Part shown: positions 16,838-24,865 of the stretch, in pieces | Layout of the letters: each line of letters opens with the position of its first letter | Position numbering within the stretch: the first letter of the stretch is position 1 | Assembly (NCBI RefSeq): GCF_046297895.1 | Contig: NZ_JBKBHC010000005.1 | Coordinates: forward strand, 326,676 to 390,675 | DNA from: Ferrovibrio sp046297895 | GTDB taxonomy: Bacteria > Pseudomonadota > Alphaproteobacteria > Ferrovibrionales > Ferrovibrionaceae | Length of the DNA stretch: 64,000 nt | Reading direction: 5' to 3' | Notes under the pieces: model-generated | Seen by the model: only the letters and a program-made list of their open reading frames with translations | Databases searched by the model: none | What the model was told of the DNA's origin: nothing | Translations under genes and position numbers: made by a program

Positions 16838-17383
16838 ATGAAAAAAGCAGACCTTAAGTTGAGCCATTTCGTCCATGCCGGAGAAATAGCGCAAACCGTG
16901 GTGCCGGCGGCATTCGCCCCTGGAATTGGCGTGCTTTGCATATACTGCGGCCATATTGAATCCATAATCGACCGCCTTCTTTGGTTCATCCTTAAAGTCG
17001 ACAGAGACGGCGGGGAAACAATCACTTCCGGGATTACCAGCATCAGCCGAAAGATTAAGCTCCTGAAGCAACTGGCAAAGGTTAGAGGTGACCCGAAGTT
17101 TATTACTGACCTCACCGCAGCACTCGACGGCATAAAAACCACCTTTAATCACCGGAATTATCTGGTGCATGGCGGTTGGGAATTCGGGCATGTCAACCAG
17201 ACGACCGCAGGAAAGTTCACGTTCAACGCCGACCGCAAACAGAAGCGGGTCGCCGAAACATACGATGAGGCAAGAATTCTGTCTCTGATAGCGGACGCCG
17301 CTCGCATCCACAGCAATCTGTACAGACTACTTTGCGTCGTCACCGGCTTCATCAAGTACCAAGACGATGAACAGAAAGCATAG
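16838..17383 (+). CDS. Uncharacterised helical protein with HEPN-like RX4H motif
   Basis: A 181-residue protein I do not recognise by name. It looks largely helical. Residues 32-52 contain LCIYCGHIESIIDRLLWFI, and residues 103-113 hold FNHRNYLVHGG, in which Arg106-x4-His111 fits the RX4-6H motif of HEPN RNases and HEPN-like proteins. Codon use and AT content differ from the neighbouring core genes, suggesting horizontal acquisition. It lies 97 bases after the TumA-type antitoxin on the same strand. The HEPN assignment rests on one motif plus predicted helicity and could be wrong; no nucleotidyltransferase (MNT) partner is adjacent. Confidence 0.6.
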   Translation: MKKADLKLSHFVHAGEIAQTVVPAAFAPGIGVLCIYCGHIESIIDRLLWFILKVDRDGGETITSGITSISRKIKLLKQLAKVRGDPKFITDLTAALDGIKTTFNHRNYLVHGGWEFGHVNQTTAGKFTFNADRKQKRVAETYDEARILSLIADAARIHSNLYRLLCVVTGFIKYQDDEQKA

Positions 17384-17432
17384 CCAGAAATACTGCCGCC
17401 GCCTTCTCAGATAGAAGGTCGCTATTTCCAAT

Positions 17433-17453
17433 AATTGGGGTCGGACCCCAATT
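17433..17453. repeat. Perfect 21-bp palindrome, REP-like
   Basis: Arms AATTGGGGTC (17433-17442) and GACCCCAATT (17444-17453) surround a single G. Sequences of the form ATTGGGGTC-GACCCCAAT are scattered in many proteobacterial genomes and resemble REP-type palindromes, but only one copy is visible here and no REP transposase is present. Confidence 0.6.
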
Positions 17454-17490
17454 GCGTGCAGCCACTATTCCAGGCCGGGCAATTCCTTAG

Positions 17491-17519
17491 AAAATTGGCC
17501 CTGCCAATAAAGCAGGGCC
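17491..17519 (-). terminator. Rho-independent terminator of the small His-rich protein gene
   Basis: On the minus strand, GGCCCTGC (17519-17512) and GCAGGGCC (17504-17497) form an 8-bp stem with a 7-base loop, followed by AATTTT. It lies 31 bases beyond the stop at 17551. Confidence 0.75.
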
Positions 17520-17550
17520 ATCATCAGTCATTATGAACGTCAGTTACTGT

Positions 17551-17766
17551 TCAATGGCAATGGTACGGCACAGAGGCATTATGGCAGCCGAAGCGATCCG
17601 TGCCCCCGCTATGCTGGGGGGCGCTGGTGGTCAGTCCGTCGTCATCATGCGTGTGCCCGGGGAAGAACGAGTGAACAGTCCGAGGATTGACAAGTTCAGC
17701 GTATGCAATGCCAGAAATAACAAGGCCCACAGCGATTGCGCCGGCTAGCGCGATTTTCTTCTTCAT
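17551..17766 (-). CDS. Small secreted His/Cys protein with YHCH ending
   Basis: A 71-residue precursor with a textbook signal peptide (MKKKIALAGAIAVGLVISGIAYA). The mature part is about 48 residues, including HSFFPGHTHDDD and the C-terminal block GGTDRFGCHNASVPYHCH. Ending in GCHN....YHCH is a recurring small module found on secreted nucleases and short exported proteins, likely metal-binding or disulfide-stabilised. The ATG at 17766 has GGGAGG six bases upstream. The gene has its own terminator. Function unknown; a periplasmic metal-binding role is inference. Confidence 0.7.
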   Translation of the reverse strand: MKKKIALAGAIAVGLVISGIAYAELVNPRTVHSFFPGHTHDDDGLTTSAPQHSGGTDRFGCHNASVPYHCH

Positions 17767-18035
17767 ATGGCCTCCCTCGGTGGTTGTGGACAACACCATA
17801 AATCCTACGAGGGGTGATCTCAATGATACGGTGCGGGCCAGGGCGAAGGCCGGAGCGTGTGGCGGATGCCCGGAATGATATCGCCCGGGGAAGCCGGGAC
17901 AAACGGAAAGCAGGCCCTGTCCCGCTGCTGGCCGCCCGGCAAATCCTGCCGGCCGGCCCGCGCCATTAATACCGTTTTTCCGCCATTTTCTTCTGGCATA
18001 CTGCTTGCTTTGTCATGGTGTGAGGACCGAACACC

Positions 18036-18746
18036 ATGATTCCAGCCAACGATTCCCCGATTTCTTCCTGGCCCGCCAATGCGGGCGACGCCCAGGCTGC
18101 GTCCCGCCATGCCGGCCCGGGTTTCGCCAGTCTGGTGCTGCGCCTGCGGCTGGCGTTGCGGCGCGACCCCGATCCGCGCAAGCGTGAGCTGGTGGAGCAG
18201 ATCCTGACGGCGGCGGCCGAAAGCGAGCAGCGGCTGGTGGAGCAGCAGGCCCGCATCGACGAGTTGCAGGCGATGTCGTCCACCGACGAACTCACCGGTC
18301 TGCCCAACCGCCGCGCCTTTGAATCCTTCATGCAGGCCGAGCTGGCCCGCGCCCGGCGCGAGCAGCGCGGCGGCTGCCTCGCCTTCCTCGACCTCGACCG
18401 CTTCAAGGCGATCAACGACCGCCACGGCCATGCCGCCGGCGATGCCGTGCTGCGGCAGATCGCCCTGCGCCTGCGGCCCGCCGCGCGCGCCACCGACTGC
18501 CTCGCCCGCCTGCATGGCGACGAATTCGTGCTGGCCATGCCCGGCGCCAGCCTGGCCCAGGCCGAGGCCCGCCTGGCCGACCTGACCGCGCAGATCGAAC
18601 GCCAGCCAGTGCGCCACGGCGATGCCCTGATCCCGGCCGGCCTGAGCTATGGTTTTGCCGGCTATGACGGCGATACCGACCTGCCCGCCCTGCTGCGCGA
18701 CAGCGACCGGGCCATGTATGCCCGCAAGCAGGCCAGACGTTCCTGA
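18036..18746 (+). CDS. GGDEF-domain protein with variant HGDEF active site
   Basis: A 236-residue soluble protein. Residues 1-75 are a non-conserved region with a probable coiled coil (EQILTAAAESEQRLVEQQARIDEL). Then comes a GGDEF domain starting SSTDELTGLPNRRAF. The signature is HGDEF instead of GGDEF (LHGDEFVLAMP), with the first Gly replaced by His. The RxxD inhibitory site (RATD) is intact five residues before it, and FLDLDRFKAINDRHGHAAGD (substrate binding) is canonical. It may still be a diguanylate cyclase, since the first Gly tolerates change in some active proteins, or a c-di-GMP-binding effector. No sensor domain is recognisable. Confidence 0.85.
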   Translation: MIPANDSPISSWPANAGDAQAASRHAGPGFASLVLRLRLALRRDPDPRKRELVEQILTAAAESEQRLVEQQARIDELQAMSSTDELTGLPNRRAFESFMQAELARARREQRGGCLAFLDLDRFKAINDRHGHAAGDAVLRQIALRLRPAARATDCLARLHGDEFVLAMPGASLAQAEARLADLTAQIERQPVRHGDALIPAGLSYGFAGYDGDTDLPALLRDSDRAMYARKQARRS

Positions 18747-18861
18747 CCGGGCGCCAGAACTGACTCCTTTCAGGCATGGGCCAATACCCTGCCGGCGCGT
18801 TGCCATGGCGGCGGCTTCCGGGCTAGAACCGGTCATCCCCAGATGACCGGAAAGGCCCACC

Positions 18862-19323
18862 ATGAGCCACGACGCCCGCCTCGCCGCCCTCAAGATCGAA
18901 CTGCCCAACCCGGCCGCGCCGGCCGCCAATTACGTGCCGACCGTGATCGCCGGCAACCTGCTGTTCGTGGCCGGCCAGATCACCATCTTCAACGGCGAAG
19001 TGCGTTATCTGGGCAAGCTGGGCGCCGACATGGATATCGAGACCGGCAAGCAGGCCGCGCGGCTCTGCGGCCTGAACATCATCGCGCAGGCGCGCCATGC
19101 CCTGGGCGGCAGCCTGGACCGCGTGAAGCGCGTGGCCAAGCTGGGCGGCTTCGTGAACTGCACGCCCGATTTCATCGACCATCCGCAGGTGGTGAACGGC
19201 GCCTCCGACCTGATGGTCGAGGTGTTCGGCGATGCCGGCAAGCATGCCCGCTTTGCCGTCGGCGCCGTGTCGCTGCCGCGCGGCGTGTCGGTGGAGGTGG
19301 ACGCCATCTTCGAGATCGCCTGA
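18862..19323 (+). CDS. RidA family protein (paralogue 1)
   Basis: A 153-residue RidA/YjgF/UK114 protein of the longer subgroup. It has LFVAGQI (residues 34-40), LGADMDIETGKQAARLCGLNIIA, VNCTPDFIDHPQVVNGASD and the C-terminal ARFAVGAVSLPRGVSVEVDAIF. Arg130 aligns with the catalytic Arg (E. coli RidA Arg105) that supports 2-aminoacrylate/imine deamination. Such trimers hydrolyse reactive enamine/imine intermediates in the cytoplasm. A second paralogue starts 4 bases after the stop. Confidence 0.88.
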   Translation: MSHDARLAALKIELPNPAAPAANYVPTVIAGNLLFVAGQITIFNGEVRYLGKLGADMDIETGKQAARLCGLNIIAQARHALGGSLDRVKRVAKLGGFVNCTPDFIDHPQVVNGASDLMVEVFGDAGKHARFAVGAVSLPRGVSVEVDAIFEIA

Positions 19324-19327
19324 GCGT

Positions 19328-19792
19328 ATGAGCCACGTCGCGGCGAAGCTGAAGGCCATGGGGCTGGAGCTGCCGCCGGCTCCGCCGCCGGTGGCCACCT
19401 ATATGGGTTTCTTCGCGACCGGCAAGCTGGTGCATGTGGCCGGCGTGGGGCCCACCTGGGGCAAGGAAATCCGCTATCGCGGCAAGGTGGGCCAAGCCTT
19501 GAGCATCGAGGATGGTTATGCCGCCGCCCGCCTTACCGGCCTGAACCTGCTGGCGCACATGAACCTGGCCTGCGACGGCGATCTGCAGCGCATCGCGCGC
19601 TGCGTGAAGGTGCTGAGCCTGACCAATGCGGGGCCGGATTTCACCGAAGCGCATCGCGTGGCCAACGGCGTGACCGACCTGTTCGCCGATCTGTTCGGCA
19701 CGGATGCCCTGCCGATCCGCAGCGCCACCACCGCGCCGTCCCTGCCCTTCGACATCGCCTTCGAGGCCGATGCCATCTTCCTGCTGCATTGA
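19328..19792 (+). CDS. RidA family protein (paralogue 2)
   Basis: A 154-residue RidA-like protein in tandem with the preceding one: LVHVAGVGPT, GKVGQALSIEDGYAAARLTGLN, VLSLTNAGPDFTEAHRVANG and IRSATTAPSLPF, with Arg131 at the catalytic position. The two paralogues have clearly diverged, so this is an old duplication. The frame is open upstream, but ATG 19328 is directly after the first gene's stop and gives the family N-terminus. The GDPD gene follows 11 bases later. Confidence 0.85.
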   Translation: MSHVAAKLKAMGLELPPAPPPVATYMGFFATGKLVHVAGVGPTWGKEIRYRGKVGQALSIEDGYAAARLTGLNLLAHMNLACDGDLQRIARCVKVLSLTNAGPDFTEAHRVANGVTDLFADLFGTDALPIRSATTAPSLPFDIAFEADAIFLLH

Positions 19793-19803
19793 GATCCAAG
19801 ACC

Positions 19804-20559
19804 ATGAGCAAACGGGAATTGCCCAAGTGGCTGACCAAGACCCCGGTGGCCCATCGCGGCCTGCATGACATCGCCAAGGGCGTGCCGGAAAATTCGCGGC
19901 TGGCCTTCCAGAAGGCCATCGATGCGGGCTTTGCCATCGAGACGGACGTGCGCATCACCGGCGACGGCCAGGTGGTGGTGTTCCACGACCCGGACCTGAC
20001 GCGCCTGTGCGGCCGCGAGGGCATCGTGAAGCGGATGCCGCTGGCCGAGCTGAAGCCGCTGACGCTGCTGGGCACGAGCGAGACCGTGCCAAGCTTCCGC
20101 GACCTGCTGGACCAGGTGAAGGGCCAGGTGCCGCTGGTGGTGGAACTGAAGAAGGACAAGGGCGAGCTGCCGGGCCAGCTTGAGGACAGCGTGGCCCGCA
20201 TGCTGCAGCATTATCCCGGCCCCTGCGTGGTGCAGTCGTTCAATCCGCGCACCGTGAAATGGTTCCACAAGCATGCGCCGCAGATCGTGCGCGGGCAGAT
20301 TTCCACCAACCTTGCCGACATGACAAAAGGCCTTAACTGGTTCACCCGGTGGCAGCTGAAGCGCGCCCTGATGAACGGCTATGGCGAGCCGGATTTCCTG
20401 GCCTATGACGTGCGCGACCTGCCGTCGGAGATCACGGCGGCGGCGCGGCGGCGCGGCCTGCCGATCTTAAGCTGGACCGTGCGCACGCCCACCGAACGCG
20501 CCCGCGCGGCCGCCCATGCCGACAACGTGATCTTCGAGGACCTATCTACCCAAGCATGA
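19804..20559 (+). CDS. Cytoplasmic glycerophosphodiester phosphodiesterase
   Basis: A 251-residue GDPD without a signal peptide. Catalytic and metal sites are visible: VAHRGLHD...VPENS (His, Glu), IETDVRIT (Glu/Asp) and VVFHDPDL (His). Further on come VVELKKD and VVQSFNPRTVKW, and the C-terminal LPILSWTVRT...DNVIFEDL. It is related to UgpQ-type enzymes, releasing glycerol-3-phosphate. It is co-directional with the RidA pair and the FemAB-like gene (10 bases downstream), probably one transcription unit. ATG 19804 is used; an in-frame TTG at 19789 is less likely. Confidence 0.9.
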   Translation: MSKRELPKWLTKTPVAHRGLHDIAKGVPENSRLAFQKAIDAGFAIETDVRITGDGQVVVFHDPDLTRLCGREGIVKRMPLAELKPLTLLGTSETVPSFRDLLDQVKGQVPLVVELKKDKGELPGQLEDSVARMLQHYPGPCVVQSFNPRTVKWFHKHAPQIVRGQISTNLADMTKGLNWFTRWQLKRALMNGYGEPDFLAYDVRDLPSEITAAARRRGLPILSWTVRTPTERARAAAHADNVIFEDLSTQA

Positions 20560-20569
20560 GCGTTCTGGC

Positions 20570-21757
20570 ATGACACGCAGCGCGGCCTCCAGCGAGCGGA
20601 TCGAGCTGCGCAGCCTGAAGCGCGTCGCCGACCTGACGGCTGCCGACTGGGACCGCTGCGCCGGCCGGGACAATCCCTTCGTCGCCCATGCCTTCCTGAA
20701 CGCGCTGGAACAATCGGGCTGCGTGACGCCGCGCACCGGCTGGCAGCCCCTGCATCTGGTGGCCGAGATCGACGGCGCGGTTGCCGGCATCCTGCCCCTG
20801 TATGTGAAGGGCCACAGCCAGGGCGAATACATCTTCGACCATGGCTGGGCCGAAGCCTGTGCCCGGGCCGGCGGGCAGTATTACCCCAAGCTGCTGTGCG
20901 CCGTGCCCTTCACGCCGGTGACGGGTCCGCGTTTCCTGGTGGCGCCGGGACAGGATTTCGACACTGTCGCTGCGGCGCTGCTGCGGGGCGCGCAGGGCAT
21001 CGCGCGCCAGCATGGCCTGTCCTCGCTGCATGTGAATTTCCTGCCCGAAGATCAGGCGCGCTGGGCCGGGGAACAGCCGGACCTGCTGCTGCGGCTGGGC
21101 GAGCAGTTCCACTGGCGCAACGATGATTACGCCGATTTCGAGGCCTTCCTCGCCCAGCTTGCCTCGCGCAAGCGCAAGGCGATCCGCAAGGAACGCCGCG
21201 AGGCGGTGGCGCCCGGCATCGAGATCGTCACGCTGCAGGGCGACGCGCTGACCCCCGAACACTGGGATGCCTTCTTCGCGTTCTACATGGATACCGGCAA
21301 TCGCAAATGGGGCCGGCCGTATCTGAACCGCGACTTCTTCGCCCGCCTGCATCAAACGATGCCTGAGCGCATCGTGCTGGTGATGGCGCGCCGCGCGGGC
21401 CGCTGGATCGCCGGCGCCTGGAACATGCTGGGATCGGATGCGCTCTATGGCCGCAACTGGGGCTGCGTCGAATACCATCCGGGGCTGCATTTCGAATGCT
21501 GCTATTACCAGGCCATCGACTATGCCATCCGCCATGGCCTGGCCCGGGTGGAAGCCGGCGCCCAAGGCGAGCACAAGCTGGCGCGCGGCTATCTGCCGGT
21601 GCCGATCCATTCCGCCCACTGGATGGCCGATCCGGGTTTCCAGCAGGCCGTGGCACGCTATCTGGAGGAAGAACGGGCCTACATGGCCGGCATGATCGAG
21701 GCGCTGGACCAGCATTCACCTTTTCGTCAGGTGCAGACCGAGCCCGAAACGGAATAG
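20570..21757 (+). CDS. FemAB-like GNAT acyltransferase (PF04339)
   Basis: A 395-residue cytoplasmic protein of the PF04339 family, annotated as peptidoglycan biosynthesis/GNAT-like. Supporting motifs are NPFVAHAFLNALEQSG (around residue 35), a highly conserved ILPLYVKGHSQGEYIFDHGWA block, SSLHVNFLP, FEAFLAQLASRKRKAIRKERR, NRDFF and YHPGLHFECCYYQAIDYAI. It ends EAGAQGEHKLARGYLPVPIHSAHW. The two-GNAT-lobe fold resembles FemX/FemAB. The acyl donor and target are unknown. The ATG lies 10 bases after the GDPD stop. Confidence 0.85.
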   Translation: MTRSAASSERIELRSLKRVADLTAADWDRCAGRDNPFVAHAFLNALEQSGCVTPRTGWQPLHLVAEIDGAVAGILPLYVKGHSQGEYIFDHGWAEACARAGGQYYPKLLCAVPFTPVTGPRFLVAPGQDFDTVAAALLRGAQGIARQHGLSSLHVNFLPEDQARWAGEQPDLLLRLGEQFHWRNDDYADFEAFLAQLASRKRKAIRKERREAVAPGIEIVTLQGDALTPEHWDAFFAFYMDTGNRKWGRPYLNRDFFARLHQTMPERIVLVMARRAGRWIAGAWNMLGSDALYGRNWGCVEYHPGLHFECCYYQAIDYAIRHGLARVEAGAQGEHKLARGYLPVPIHSAHWMADPGFQQAVARYLEEERAYMAGMIEALDQHSPFRQVQTEPETE

Positions 21758-21808
21758 CCTGCCCCGGCACAGCCGGCTAAGATCGGCGAAAACAATGGGA
21801 GGACTCGG

Positions 21809-22237
21809 ATGGCTGCCATGCCGCATGATGCCGGCTGCATCTTCTGCAAGATCGTGAAGGGCGACGCGCCCAGCTTCAAACTCTATGAAGACGAGCTCAC
21901 CTTCGCGATCATGGACATCAACCCCTTCATGCCGGGCCATGCCTTGGTGCTGAGCAAGGGCCATTTCGCCAACCTGCACGAGGCCAGCGAGGAGAGCGTC
22001 GCGGCCGTGGCGCGCACGGCCAAGAAGATCGCCGCCGCCGTCAACGAGGCCGTGAAACCTGACGGCATCAACATTGTGCAGGCCAACGGCCAGGGCGCGG
22101 CACAGTCGGTGCTGCATTACCACGTGCATGTGCTGCCGCGCCGCTTCGGCGACAATGGCAGCCTGAACTGGAGCCTGACGCCGGGCGACCACGAAAGCAT
22201 CGCGAAACTGGCCGCCGACATCCGGGCCTGCCTGTGA
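21809..22237 (+). CDS. HIT family nucleotide hydrolase
   Basis: A 142-residue histidine-triad protein: the N-terminal CIFCKIVKGD zinc/CxxC pair, FMDINPF-like AIMDINPFMPGHALVLSK, then GINIVQANGQGAAQSVLHYHVHVLPR. HYHVHVLP is the catalytic HxHxH triad. HIT/Hint proteins cleave AMP or phosphoramidates from nucleotide conjugates. The start ATG at 21809 has a strong GGGAGGA 5 bases upstream. The gene overlaps the following TPR/SEL1 gene by 4 bases (GTGA). Confidence 0.92.
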   Translation: MAAMPHDAGCIFCKIVKGDAPSFKLYEDELTFAIMDINPFMPGHALVLSKGHFANLHEASEESVAAVARTAKKIAAAVNEAVKPDGINIVQANGQGAAQSVLHYHVHVLPRRFGDNGSLNWSLTPGDHESIAKLAADIRACL

Positions 22238-22905
22238 TCCGCCTTGCCGCCCTCGCGCTGGGAGCCGCGTTGCTCGCCCTGCCGGCCACAGCCCAGGACC
22301 TGCGCACGCAATGCCGGGACGAAGCGCAGCGCGGCCTGACCAAGGCCTGCGAGGCCGCCATCGCCAAACAGCCGCGCGATCCGGCGCTGCATGCCCTGCT
22401 GGGCGAGGCCTATTTCGCCAGCGGTTTCTACGGCGACGGGCTGGCGGCCTTGCGGCAGGCCATCGCGATGTCGAACGGCGCGGCGGACTACCGCTACCGC
22501 TTCGCCGGCTATGCCGCGCTGATCAACGAATATCCGCAGGCGGCGGCCGAGCTGGAGCGCCTGGTGCAGGACAATCCCGACCATGTGAAGGCCTGGACCC
22601 TGCTGGCCGACTGTTACCGCTACCTGAAGAACAAGCCGCAGGCCCTGCGCGCCGGCCTGCGCGCCGCCGAACTGGGCGATGCCGCCGAGGCCTATGCGCT
22701 CGGCATGCGCTATGGCAGCGGCGACGGCGTCGCGACCGATCCGCGGCAGGAGCTGCACTGGCTGGAGCGCGCCGCTAACAGCGGCTATGTCGCCGCCATG
22801 CAGGAACTGGCCCGGCTGCATGCCGAGGGCCGTCCCGGCCTGCCGCCCGATGCAGCCAAGCAGCGCCAGTGGGAAGACGCCGCCCGCAAGGCCATGAAGA
22901 ACTAG
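22234..22905 (+). CDS. Periplasmic TPR/SEL1 repeat protein
   Basis: A 223-residue protein with a signal peptide (LAALALGAALLALPATAQ). TPR-like helices follow at about residues 45-150 (ALHALLGEAYFASGFYGDGLAAL, AWTLLADCYRYLKN). Two SEL1-type repeats come next: AYALGMRYGSGDGVATDPRQELHWLERAANSGYVAA and a shorter one ending AAKQRQWEDAARKA. It probably mediates protein-protein contacts in the envelope; partners unknown. Its GTG start overlaps the HIT stop. It converges on the ABC permease gene. Confidence 0.75.
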   Translation: MIRLAALALGAALLALPATAQDLRTQCRDEAQRGLTKACEAAIAKQPRDPALHALLGEAYFASGFYGDGLAALRQAIAMSNGAADYRYRFAGYAALINEYPQAAAELERLVQDNPDHVKAWTLLADCYRYLKNKPQALRAGLRAAELGDAAEAYALGMRYGSGDGVATDPRQELHWLERAANSGYVAAMQELARLHAEGRPGLPPDAAKQRQWEDAARKAMKN

Positions 22906-22915
22906 CCGGGAAAGC

Positions 22916-23854
22916 CTAGCGCAGCTTGGGATTCAGCGCGTCGCGCAGCCAGTCGCCCAGCACGTTCACCGCCAGCACCAGCAGCACCAGCGTGAGCGCC
23001 GGGAAGAAGGTGATCCACCATTCGCCGCTGAACAGGAAGCTCTGGCCCACCCGGATCAGCGTGCCCAGCGAGGGCTGGGTCGGCGGCACGCCGACGCCGA
23101 GGAAGCTGAGCGTGGCCTCCGACAGCACCGCCAGCGCCAGGCCCACGGTCGCCAACACCAGCACCGGCCCCAGCGTGTTGGGCAGCACATGGCGCAGCAC
23201 GATCACCCAGTCGGGCTGGCCGATCACGCGGGCGGCGGCCACATAGTCCTTGTTGCGTTCGACCAGGGCGGCCGAGCGGGCGACGCGGGCGAATTGCGGC
23301 CAGTCCGCCACGCCGATGGCGAAGATCAGCACGAAGATGGCGATCTCATTATGCAGCTCGCGCGGCAGCGCCGTGCGGGCGATGCCGTCGATCATCAGGG
23401 CGATCAGGATGCTGGGAATGGTGAGCTGCACGTCGGCCGCGCGCATCACCACCATGTCGAGCCAGCCGCCGCGATAGCCGCACAGCACACCGAGCAGCGT
23501 GCCGAACACGGCAGCGAAGACGATGGCGGAAAAGCCGACCAGCAGCGAGATGCGGCTGCCGTAGAGGATGGTGGAGAGCAGGTCGCGGCCCTGGTCGTCG
23601 GTGCCGAGCAGATAGGCGCCCATGCCCTGCCCGGCCCAGGCCGGCGGCGTGAAGGCGTCCATCAGCCGCACCGCGCCGGGGTCGAAGGGGTTGAACGGTG
23701 CCACCAGCGGGGCGAAGACGGCAGCAAGGATGATCGTCAGCGCCACCACCGCCGAGACGACCACGGCGGGCGAACGGCGGAAGCTGTAGGCCAGATCGCT
23801 GTCGTACCAGCGGCGCAGGGTTGCAAGGGTGCCGTGCATCGTGGCGTCGCTCAT
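22916..23854 (-). CDS. Peptide-type ABC transporter permease (DppC-like)
   Basis: A 312-residue inner-membrane permease of the DppC/OppC group. It has an N-terminal membrane helix at about residues 30-52 (VVVSAVVALTIILAAVFAPLVAPF), then GTDDQGRDLLSTILYGSRISLLVGF, four more helices, and the EAA loop (YVAAARVIGQPDWVIVLRHVLPN) that contacts the ATPase. The ending GDWLRDALNPKLR is the family's usual C-terminus. The start overlaps the DppB-like stop by 4 bases. No ATP-binding subunits (DppD/F-like) follow. Confidence 0.92.
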   Translation of the reverse strand: MSDATMHGTLATLRRWYDSDLAYSFRRSPAVVVSAVVALTIILAAVFAPLVAPFNPFDPGAVRLMDAFTPPAWAGQGMGAYLLGTDDQGRDLLSTILYGSRISLLVGFSAIVFAAVFGTLLGVLCGYRGGWLDMVVMRAADVQLTIPSILIALMIDGIARTALPRELHNEIAIFVLIFAIGVADWPQFARVARSAALVERNKDYVAAARVIGQPDWVIVLRHVLPNTLGPVLVLATVGLALAVLSEATLSFLGVGVPPTQPSLGTLIRVGQSFLFSGEWWITFFPALTLVLLVLAVNVLGDWLRDALNPKLR

Positions 23855-24843
23855 GTCGCCTTCCCCGCCGCCTTGGCCCGGTCGATGCGCAGGCGCGGAT
23901 CGATCAGGAAATAGATCAGGTCCACGGCTAGGTTCAGCACCACGAACATGAAGCCAACCATCACCAGGTAGGCCGCCATCACCGGAATGTCGGCGAAACC
24001 GACCGCCTGGATGAACAGCAGGCCCATGCCCGGCCACTGGAACACCGTCTCGGTGACGATGGAAAAGGCGATCAGCGAGCCGATCTGCAGGCCGACGATG
24101 GTGATCACCGGCATCATGGTGTTCTTCAGCGCGTGGCGGAAATGCACGATGCGGTCGGTCAGGCCGCGGGCGCGCGCAAACTTGATGTAGTCGGTGCGCA
24201 GCACCTCCAGCATCTCGGTGCGCACCAGGCGCAGCACCAGGGTGAGCTGATACAGGCTCAGCGTGATCGCCGGCATGATGATGGCAGCCCAGCCGGATTT
24301 GGTGAGAAAGCCGGTGCTCCACCAGCCCAGCGACACGACCTCGCCGCGGCCGAAGCTGGGCAGCAGGTCGAACTGCACCGACAGCAGGTAGATCAGGCCG
24401 ATGCCGATCACGAAGGTGGGCAGCGACACGCCGATCAGGCTAGTGGTGAGGATGAACTGGCTGATCCAGCTGTCGCGCCGCAAGGCGGTATAGACGCCTA
24501 GCGGCAGACCGACGGCCAGCGCCAGCAGGGCGGAAAGTAAGACCAGTTCTAGCGTCGCCGGCAGGCGCTCCTGGATCAGGACGGCGACCGGTCGCTTGAG
24601 ACGATAGGACAGGCCGAAATTGCCTTCGGCGGCATTGGCCAGGAAACGACCGAACTGCACGGGGGCCGGGTCATTGAGGCCAAGCTGGTCGCGCAGCTCC
24701 TGGCGATCGATCGTGGTGGCCTCCTGGCCGACCATGTTGTTGATCGGGTCGCCGACATAATTGAACAGCAGGAACGCCACCAGCGCGACGGCGAGCATGA
24801 CAGCCACCGCCTGGGCCAGGCGTCCGACGATATAACCGAGCAT
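23851..24843 (-). CDS. Peptide-type ABC transporter permease (DppB-like)
   Basis: A 330-residue inner-membrane permease with the DppB signature: MLGYIVGRLAQAVAVMLAVA first helix, LRDQLGLNDPAPVQFGRFL periplasmic loop, then five further helices. The EAA motif is in DYIKFARARGLTDRIVHFRHALKNTMMP. The C-terminus is NLAVDLIYFLIDPRLR, the conserved DppB ending. It pairs with the DppC-like protein to form the channel. A stable hairpin (24866-24896) separates it from the upstream substrate-binding gene. Confidence 0.93.
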   Translation of the reverse strand: MLGYIVGRLAQAVAVMLAVALVAFLLFNYVGDPINNMVGQEATTIDRQELRDQLGLNDPAPVQFGRFLANAAEGNFGLSYRLKRPVAVLIQERLPATLELVLLSALLALAVGLPLGVYTALRRDSWISQFILTTSLIGVSLPTFVIGIGLIYLLSVQFDLLPSFGRGEVVSLGWWSTGFLTKSGWAAIIMPAITLSLYQLTLVLRLVRTEMLEVLRTDYIKFARARGLTDRIVHFRHALKNTMMPVITIVGLQIGSLIAFSIVTETVFQWPGMGLLFIQAVGFADIPVMAAYLVMVGFMFVVLNLAVDLIYFLIDPRLRIDRAKAAGKAT

Positions 24844-24865
24844 GGGACTTTACTTATAAAAGAGG

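Noticed and set aside
15500..17800. Integrated phage or transposon
   Set aside because: No integrase, transposase, terminal repeats or duplicated target site can be seen.
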